A stretch of DNA of 27,720 nucleotides from Elusimicrobia bacterium HGW-Elusimicrobia-2. GTDB lineage: Bacteria > CG03. Both the position numbers and the translations under genes were made by a program. The notes under the pieces are model-generated. The model was not told the origin of the DNA. It saw only the letters and a list, made by a program, of their open reading frames with translations, and did no database searches. Position 1 is the stretch's first letter; each line of letters begins with the position of its first letter. Positions 22,804-27,720 of this stretch are shown here, one piece after another. Location: the NCBI GenBank assembly GCA_002841685.1, contig PHAM01000023.1, positions 1 to 27,720 of the forward strand. The letters run 5' to 3'.

Positions 22804-23576
22804 AAAACTCTGATTTAACCGCGGTGATACTCGCGGCCGGCAAAGGCACCAGGATGAAATCATCTCTGCCGAAAGTGCTGCACAATGTCTCCGGAAGAGC
22901 CATGATAGACCATATTTACGCTGAAACAAAAAAACTCACGGATGATATAATATTCATTATCGGATGCGAAAAGGTCAAAAATCACATCGCTGAATATAAA
23001 AACTGCCGCTATGCCTACCAGCGAAAAAAACTCGGCACCGCCGATGCCCTCGCGAAAGTCAAAAAATTAAAAGTCGGCCGACGGCTGCTTGTAATGCCCG
23101 GCGATGTGCCCCTTTTGAAATCATCCCAGCTCCGCCGGCTGATAGATTTTCATGTTTTACACGATAACGATATCAGCGTTCTGACCGCCACGAGAGATGA
23201 TCCCTCTGGCTACGGCCGGCTCATCAAAAAAAATGGCAAGGTGACAGATATAAAAGAGGAACTTGACGCTACGGCCTCGGAAAAACGCATAAAGACCGTA
23301 AACAGCGGCATTTATATCTTTCGCGCCCCGGAGATATTCGCCTTACTGGAAAAAATAAGGCCCAACCCTTTGAAAAAAGAATACTATCTCACCGATGTTA
23401 TAAAAATAGCAGCGGGTGCCGGTATGAAAATAAAAAATCTGAATTCCGTTAATGATTCTTTCCTTATGGGAATAAACTCAAAGACGGATCTTGCGATGGC
23501 GGAGAAAATCCGGAAAGAAAAGAAAGGGGACGGTTCCTATTGCGGCAATAGGAACCGTCCCCGCAAGGAGAAATAA
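22800..23576 (+). CDS. glmU: GlmU-type N-acetylglucosamine-1-phosphate uridyltransferase, N-terminal domain only
   Basis: This 258-residue nucleotidyltransferase has the GlmU pyrophosphorylase motifs: LAAGKGTRMKSSLPKVLH (11-28), GTADAL (79-84), VMPGDVPLL (98-106, metal-binding Asp102), GYGRLI (137-142), NSGIYIF (168-174) and EYYLTDVI (194-201). It would make UDP-GlcNAc from GlcNAc-1-P and UTP. Full GlmU is about 450 residues, with a left-handed beta-helix acetyltransferase domain that is absent here. The acetyl step must be done elsewhere or GlcNAc-1-P supplied otherwise. The last 16 residues include translation through a REP-like palindrome (243-254), so the native end may have been replaced. 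ATGA overlap with tsaD; prs follows two bases after the stop. Confidence 0.88.
   Translation: MKNSDLTAVILAAGKGTRMKSSLPKVLHNVSGRAMIDHIYAETKKLTDDIIFIIGCEKVKNHIAEYKNCRYAYQRKKLGTADALAKVKKLKVGRRLLVMPGDVPLLKSSQLRRLIDFHVLHDNDISVLTATRDDPSGYGRLIKKNGKVTDIKEELDATASEKRIKTVNSGIYIFRAPEIFALLEKIRPNPLKKEYYLTDVIKIAAGAGMKIKNLNSVNDSFLMGINSKTDLAMAEKIRKEKKGDGSYCGNRNRPRKEK
23526..23562. repeat. perfect 37-bp REP-like palindrome inside the glmU 3' end
   Basis: The left arm GGGGACGGTTCCTATTGC (23526-23543) and its exact reverse complement (23545-23562) flank a single central G. The GGGGACGG/CCGTCCCC ends resemble dispersed REP palindromes mobilised by RAYT-type (TnpA-REP) transposases in several bacterial phyla. That similarity is from memory. 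It is read in frame as glmU residues 243-254. It ends two bases before the AAGGAG (23565-23570) of prs, so an RNA hairpin here could alter message stability or prs translation. Confidence 0.85.
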
Positions 23577-23578
23577 AA

Positions 23579-24526
23579 ATGAAAAAGAATCAGAATCTCG
23601 CTGTTTTTTCAGGCGGTTCAAATCCCGTTCTTGCGGCCCATATCTGCGAATATCTGAATATCGCCGCAGGCAAAATCGACATCAGCTCTTTCCAGGACGG
23701 GGAATGCTCTGTAAAAATAGGAGCTAACGTCCGCGGGAAAGATGTTTTCATTATTCAGGGCACATGCCCGCCGGTCAACGATAACCTGATGATACTTCTG
23801 ACGATAATAGACGCGTTGAGAAGGGCTTCCGCTAAAAGAATAACCGCAGTGATGCCTTATTACGGTTACGCGCGACAGGACAGAAAGGTCGAGCCGAGGG
23901 TGCCGATAACGGCTAAGCTCGTGGCCAATCTTCTTACGGCATCCGGCGCGGACAGAATACTGAGCCTTGAACTGCACGCGGGACAGATACAGGGATTCTT
24001 TGACATTCCCGTCGATAACCTGTACCCATCGGTTGTCTTCGTCGAACAGATAAAAAAAATGGGATTAAGAAACAGCATTGTCGTCTCGCCCGACGCCGGC
24101 GGCGTCGATAGAGCGCGGGCGCTGGCAAAGCACATAAAAGCCGATCTGGCCATCGTTGACAAGCGGCGGCCGGGGCCGAATAAGGCCAAGATCCTCAACA
24201 TCATAGGCGATGTCAAGGGGAAAAACTGTTTGATCTACGACGATATAATAGACACCGCCGGTACCGCCGCGGGCGTGGCGGCGGCGCTCAAAAAAAAGGG
24301 CGCGGAAAAAATCTATCTCCTCGGATGCCACGCCGTCCTTTCGGGCAATGCCGTGGACAAACTGGAAAAAGCGCCCCTGGAAAAAGTCATTGTCACCAAT
24401 TCCATTCCCCTTAAAACACCGTCAAAAAAAATAGAATGCCTTTCAGTGGGGAAACTTTTCGCACAGGCGATCAACTGCATACACAATGAGACATCCCTGT
24501 CGAACCTCTTTAAGCTGAAAAAGTAA
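23579..24526 (+). CDS. prs: ribose-phosphate pyrophosphokinase (PRPP synthetase)
   Basis: This 315-residue enzyme makes PRPP from ribose-5-phosphate and ATP. It has FSGGSNPVLA near the start, the ATP-loop region YYGYARQDRKVEPR (94-107), and the PRPP synthetase signature ELHAGQIQGFFDIPVDNL (131-148). Glu131 replaces the more usual Asp. IVDKRRPG (about 196-203) and IYDDIIDTAGT (about 218-228) form the phosphoribosyl pyrophosphate-binding site. Length is standard for class I. The ATG at 23579 follows AAGGAG by eight bases, just beyond the palindrome. It is the last gene of the operon and converges on the methyltransferase 15 bases away. GlmU with Prs is a common neighbour pair. Confidence 0.96.
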   Translation: MKKNQNLAVFSGGSNPVLAAHICEYLNIAAGKIDISSFQDGECSVKIGANVRGKDVFIIQGTCPPVNDNLMILLTIIDALRRASAKRITAVMPYYGYARQDRKVEPRVPITAKLVANLLTASGADRILSLELHAGQIQGFFDIPVDNLYPSVVFVEQIKKMGLRNSIVVSPDAGGVDRARALAKHIKADLAIVDKRRPGPNKAKILNIIGDVKGKNCLIYDDIIDTAGTAAGVAAALKKKGAEKIYLLGCHAVLSGNAVDKLEKAPLEKVIVTNSIPLKTPSKKIECLSVGKLFAQAINCIHNETSLSNLFKLKK

Positions 24527-24541
24527 AAAAACTGCGCCGTT

Positions 24542-25225
24542 TCAAACTTCCGCAATAATAATATTTGTCATTCCAATTGCGTGCCGGAAGTTAAACAACC
24601 TGCACAGAGGCAGTAAGAATGCCGGTGTTTTGTTGGGCACTATCTGCCCGTATGAAAATGCATCAATAATATTCAGCCCATTTTTTTTTATCAGCCTTTT
24701 TAAAAAAGAAAGTGAAAATTTCAGCGCCTGCCGTTCTTCTTTGACTATCGCGGAAAATATGAACATTAACAAATTGTTTCTGTTAGGTTCCATAATAACC
24801 ACATATTTCCCAGACACGCGTTTCATCTCCTGTATTACGCTATCCATTTCCTGTATGTGATGCAGAACGGCATGACAGAAAACCACATCAAAACTGTTAT
24901 CTTTAAATTTCAGCCGGCGGGCATCCATTTGACAGGTTTTCTTTACAGGGTTCATCTCAAGCATTTTTTCCGAACTGTCAATTCCGCAAACATCACAGAT
25001 TTTATCAAAGTAAAAAGTAAAAAAACCGTTACCCGCGCCTATATCCAGAAGTTTTGTCTTTTTGGAAAATGTTATAATTTTTGACACTTCTTTGATTTTC
25101 GGTACAACATATTCCTTTATGACGGCGTTCGCCGGTTTCCTCCTTCTATCCAGCGCTTTGCGTTCCCAATATTTTCCGCCGGCACACGATGAAAGAAAAT
25201 TTGTTGTTTTAAATATTTGTTTCAA
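24542..25225 (-). CDS. class I SAM-dependent methyltransferase
   Basis: This 227-residue protein has a Rossmann-type methyltransferase core. Motif I is LLDIGAGNG (59-67), the acidic end of the next strand is CGIDSSEKML (80-89), and DVVFCHAVLHHIQEMDSVIQEM (about 113-134) follows, as in methyltransferase type 11 proteins. The N-terminus is rich in Lys and Cys. The substrate is unknown, although the neighbouring membrane glycosyltransferase suggests a sugar or lipid-linked acceptor. The start is a TTG at 25225 inside a TTGA overlap with the upstream gene's stop. The next Met lies too far inside. The region is AT-richer than the envelope operon, as if separately acquired. Confidence 0.85.
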   Translation of the reverse strand: MKQIFKTTNFLSSCAGGKYWERKALDRRRKPANAVIKEYVVPKIKEVSKIITFSKKTKLLDIGAGNGFFTFYFDKICDVCGIDSSEKMLEMNPVKKTCQMDARRLKFKDNSFDVVFCHAVLHHIQEMDSVIQEMKRVSGKYVVIMEPNRNNLLMFIFSAIVKEERQALKFSLSFLKRLIKKNGLNIIDAFSYGQIVPNKTPAFLLPLCRLFNFRHAIGMTNIIIAEV

Positions 25226-27684
25226 GACGGTTTTCTCTCCTTTATTTTTTCCAGCAGTTCCTTGTATTCGGGTTTAGGCGCCGCCGCGTAAGCCATGGCT
25301 GTATATTTCATTGCATTTGAATAATCATTCAGATTATAAGAACAAACCGCCTTGAGGTAAAATATCCAGTGATCTCTGATATTTTTATCGAGGAGAGCAT
25401 CCAGTTCAATAAGCGCGGATTTCCAATTTTTGCTATTGAAATTTCCTTTCACGTTGTTCAGTTTATAATTTCTGAATGCGCCTGCCGCCGAATTATAAGG
25501 CCCCCCCGGGGTTCCGCCGCTATCGGGCGTTTTTTTAATCCTATAAAGATACACCCCTCCGTATTGATAAAGTTCTGTGATATATTTTTTCCAAAAGCCG
25601 TCAAGCTTAACAATATCTTCTTTGTTAAAATAAAAGTTGCCGTAACCGGCTGTTCTTATTCCCTCGGGGGCATTGACTATCAGATGAGTAAAACCGTCAC
25701 TCTTCAGATTAAGATACACCTCATCCCCGCTCCCGCTGTTTCTGAGATACTCTATCAGCGGATTAAGCCCTTCAACGGAAAAAGCGGCAAAACGCCTGTT
25801 TATGTAAAGACATTTTGCATCCCCGAAAATAAGTATTTTCGCGTCTTCCGGAAGCGTTTCATTCGCGTATTTATACACATTATAGGACGGATAAGGATAC
25901 CCGGGACGGGAATCAGAAAGATATTTGTCTTTTGAAATTGTGCCCGAAATCAATGACAGCGGCTGATAAGTGCTAACAGCCATAGGTATCATAAAAAGAA
26001 AATTACTCATTGCCATAACAATAATTGAAATCCCAAAGATATTTTTAAGGAATTCACTCTCACGCGTTGACGCGCACACAACATAACCAATCAGCAAACC
26101 GGCAGCCGGGAGAGCCGGGCTAAAATATTTGAATTTTGTATTCGGCGCGATGCCCCATATTAGAAATGAAAATATAAAAAACAGCAATAAATTAACAACG
26201 GCGTTTTTCTTTCTAATCCTAAAGAATAGCAGTAGCGGCATAAAACCGATAAAAACCGCCCCTGACATATAGTAATCGGGAGACGCGTAATTAGTCCTGG
26301 GCCCTCCCCCCTTAATACTCATGTTCCACGGCAAAGAGAATAATGTGATTATGCCCGACGATTGTTTGAGAGGATTGTGATAATTGAATTCCGTCTCTGC
26401 GCTTACGCCATAAGGATATTTTATGTTAAAAAATTGCGTCATAAGAGGGTGGACGGGATTCCCCGAATTAATATAATTCCTTATAAACCACGGTGATGCC
26501 ACCGCAGCCGTTATAACAGTGAATAAAGCCACTGATTTAAAAATCTTTTTCAGGGCCTGTTTCGCGAAAAATTCATGAATCATCAGCACAAACGCGAGCG
26601 GAGCGATAAAAAAAACCGCCGTGTATTTTGATCCAAGCGCAAATCCCGAAAGAACAGCTGCGGCAAACAGCCATTTAGGATTTCTTTCCCCCCCGTCCAT
26701 ATAGTTTATAAGCGCGTAGAGACTGAAAAAAATAAAGAGCGTCAGGCCTATATCATTTGAGGCAAGCCATGACCTAAACATTACCGTGGGCGTAAAATAA
26801 AAAACAACGGCCGCAATAATTCCGCTTAAACGATTCTTTAACCGGCGTATTGAAAAAACCATAATTCCGGCTGCAATCAGAATGCCGAATATGAAATTAA
26901 GAAGTTTTGCCGCCGTATAATTTTTTAACAGCATACCCGCGGTAAAAAGCATTGAAATATTGAGAGGAAAATTTGAAAGTATCTTGTACGGCAACGGCGA
27001 AATCCTGTGGTTTTGAATAAAATAATTCGGAACCCCGAGATGGTAATTAAGCGAGTCATAGAACATTTCGGGAGTAAGACTCATCAACAGGTTAAAAACT
27101 GCAAGCAAAATCAGCATGGAAATCATTATTTTTTCAAAAAAATCAGTTTTTGAAAACCGGACAGCCTGGTGAAATTGTCTATTTACGTTCCTGATTCTCA
27201 CAATGCCCGCCGCCATAAGAGCGCTGAAAATGATGTAAAACACCCACCTGTGCAGGCCCCCCAAATAACCGATAATAACCGTCATATAAGCTATTAACCC
27301 CAAACCGGCCGCGGTCGCGAACAACATATTCTCGTATTTGTCGGTGAAATCCAGCTTCAGCAAAGAAAAAAAACAGCTGCCTGCGAAAAAAGCCGAAAAT
27401 GTCACAGCCAACGCGGCCGCAAGAGCTATAATATAACCGAGCAGCAGACTCACAAAAACAGAAAAACTAAATTCCCCCTGCAAATTGAAAAAATAGCTTA
27501 TGGTGAGCGGAATATCGTGATATTTATAGAAATTAACACACACCACCCCTATCCAAATCAGCGTGACAATCGAAAACAACACGACAGAAACTTTTAATGC
27601 GTCTCCCTGTTTTTTGCATGGAATAGAGCCTGTTGCACAAACAAATTTTTCAGCAACCGACGGCTTCCAACTATAATCTAACAT
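25222..27684 (-). CDS. GT-C membrane glycosyltransferase (ArnT/PMT-like, GT39-type) with C-terminal TPR-like region
   Basis: This 820-residue membrane protein has roughly 12 hydrophobic helices across residues 30-560. A first outer loop carries MFYDSLNYHLGVPNYFIQNH (near 212-231), in the position of the acidic site of GT-C enzymes that use dolichol- or undecaprenyl-linked sugars. A soluble domain (about 570-720) follows, then a short Gly/Pro linker. A TPR-like helical pair closes the protein (WKSALIELDALLD ... NDYSNAMKYTAMAYAAAPK, about 755-810). I infer transfer of a lipid-linked sugar on the periplasmic side. The start is set at ATG 27684; an in-frame TTG at 27693 would add three residues. 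Its 3' end overlaps the methyltransferase start. Promoter elements may extend past the window edge. Confidence 0.85.
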   Translation of the reverse strand: MLDYSWKPSVAEKFVCATGSIPCKKQGDALKVSVVLFSIVTLIWIGVVCVNFYKYHDIPLTISYFFNLQGEFSFSVFVSLLLGYIIALAAALAVTFSAFFAGSCFFSLLKLDFTDKYENMLFATAAGLGLIAYMTVIIGYLGGLHRWVFYIIFSALMAAGIVRIRNVNRQFHQAVRFSKTDFFEKIMISMLILLAVFNLLMSLTPEMFYDSLNYHLGVPNYFIQNHRISPLPYKILSNFPLNISMLFTAGMLLKNYTAAKLLNFIFGILIAAGIMVFSIRRLKNRLSGIIAAVVFYFTPTVMFRSWLASNDIGLTLFIFFSLYALINYMDGGERNPKWLFAAAVLSGFALGSKYTAVFFIAPLAFVLMIHEFFAKQALKKIFKSVALFTVITAAVASPWFIRNYINSGNPVHPLMTQFFNIKYPYGVSAETEFNYHNPLKQSSGIITLFSLPWNMSIKGGGPRTNYASPDYYMSGAVFIGFMPLLLFFRIRKKNAVVNLLLFFIFSFLIWGIAPNTKFKYFSPALPAAGLLIGYVVCASTRESEFLKNIFGISIIVMAMSNFLFMIPMAVSTYQPLSLISGTISKDKYLSDSRPGYPYPSYNVYKYANETLPEDAKILIFGDAKCLYINRRFAAFSVEGLNPLIEYLRNSGSGDEVYLNLKSDGFTHLIVNAPEGIRTAGYGNFYFNKEDIVKLDGFWKKYITELYQYGGVYLYRIKKTPDSGGTPGGPYNSAAGAFRNYKLNNVKGNFNSKNWKSALIELDALLDKNIRDHWIFYLKAVCSYNLNDYSNAMKYTAMAYAAAPKPEYKELLEKIKERKPS

Positions 27685-27698
27685 TTTTTTCAAATTTT

Positions 27699-27704
27699 AT
27701 AATA
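27699..27704 (-). promoter_or_regulatory. possible -10 box for the GT-C glycosyltransferase
   Basis: On the minus strand TATTAT lies 14 bases upstream of ATG 27684. Any -35 would fall beyond base 27720 and cannot be seen. There is no Shine-Dalgarno between it and the ATG. If real, the leader would be only a few bases, similar to the ATPase gene. Confidence 0.35.
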
Positions 27705-27720
27705 CCCAAAAATTATTTCC

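Noticed and set aside
1-27720. CRISPR array, tRNA or rRNA genes
   Set aside because: I found no regularly spaced direct repeats, tRNA-like cloverleaf with CCA region, or rRNA-like blocks by eye.

Overview
The window looks like a chromosomal segment from an uncultured diderm bacterium, not a phage or plasmid. It carries tightly packed operons of housekeeping and envelope genes. Gram-negative-type division and cell-wall genes (an FtsE/FtsX/EnvC set, a CtpA-type protease and a YibQ-like deacetylase) sit beside DUF5693 and CsaB-type genes, which are better known from S-layer-bearing lineages. A spore photoproduct lyase relative and a type II secretion-type pseudopilin are also present. This mix would fit a deep-branching phylum such as Omnitrophota or Elusimicrobiota, but that placement is a low-confidence guess. 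I see no rRNA, tRNA, CRISPR array, transposase or phage gene.

Region 1 (1-3764, + strand) starts with a dispersed-repeat-like stretch. A compact run of six overlapping or closely spaced genes follows: an unknown small protein, a GGQ release-factor-like protein, a nucleoside phosphorylase-superfamily protein, a family 2 glycosyltransferase, an unknown helical protein and a SplB-type radical SAM protein. Region 2 (3765-5979) holds a 176-bp fold-back palindrome, a lone GspG-like pseudopilin and, convergent to it, an AT-rich DUF4143 ATPase. The ATPase has a near-consensus promoter so close to its ATG that the transcript should be leaderless. Region 3 (5980-13094, - strand) is two giant translationally coupled coiled-coil genes (1160 and 1211 residues). 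They are almost free of proline and have their own strong promoter. A 301-bp divergent intergenic region follows.

Region 4 (13396-24526, + strand) is a probable 11-gene operon: udp, a DUF5693 gene, csaB-like, ftsE-like, ftsX, envC-like, ctpA, yibQ-like, tsaD, an N-terminal-only glmU and prs. Most junctions overlap by 1-23 bp. FtsE and FtsX would transmit a signal across the inner membrane to the periplasmic EnvC-like protein, whose LytM domain lacks its metal ligands and so should activate other hydrolases. CtpA and the YibQ-like protein add further periplasmic envelope processing, and CsaB with DUF5693 suggests pyruvylation of a surface or wall polymer. GlmU and Prs supply UDP-GlcNAc and PRPP. 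A perfect 37-bp REP-like palindrome forms the 3' end of glmU, just before the prs ribosome binding site.

Region 5 (24542-27684, - strand) is AT-richer. It holds a GT-C membrane glycosyltransferase with a C-terminal TPR-like part and an overlapping SAM methyltransferase, convergent to prs. The most novel material is the coiled-coil pair. Next come the two palindromic elements, the leaderless promoter with its inverted repeat, and the FtsE-like ATPase with altered catalytic residues.
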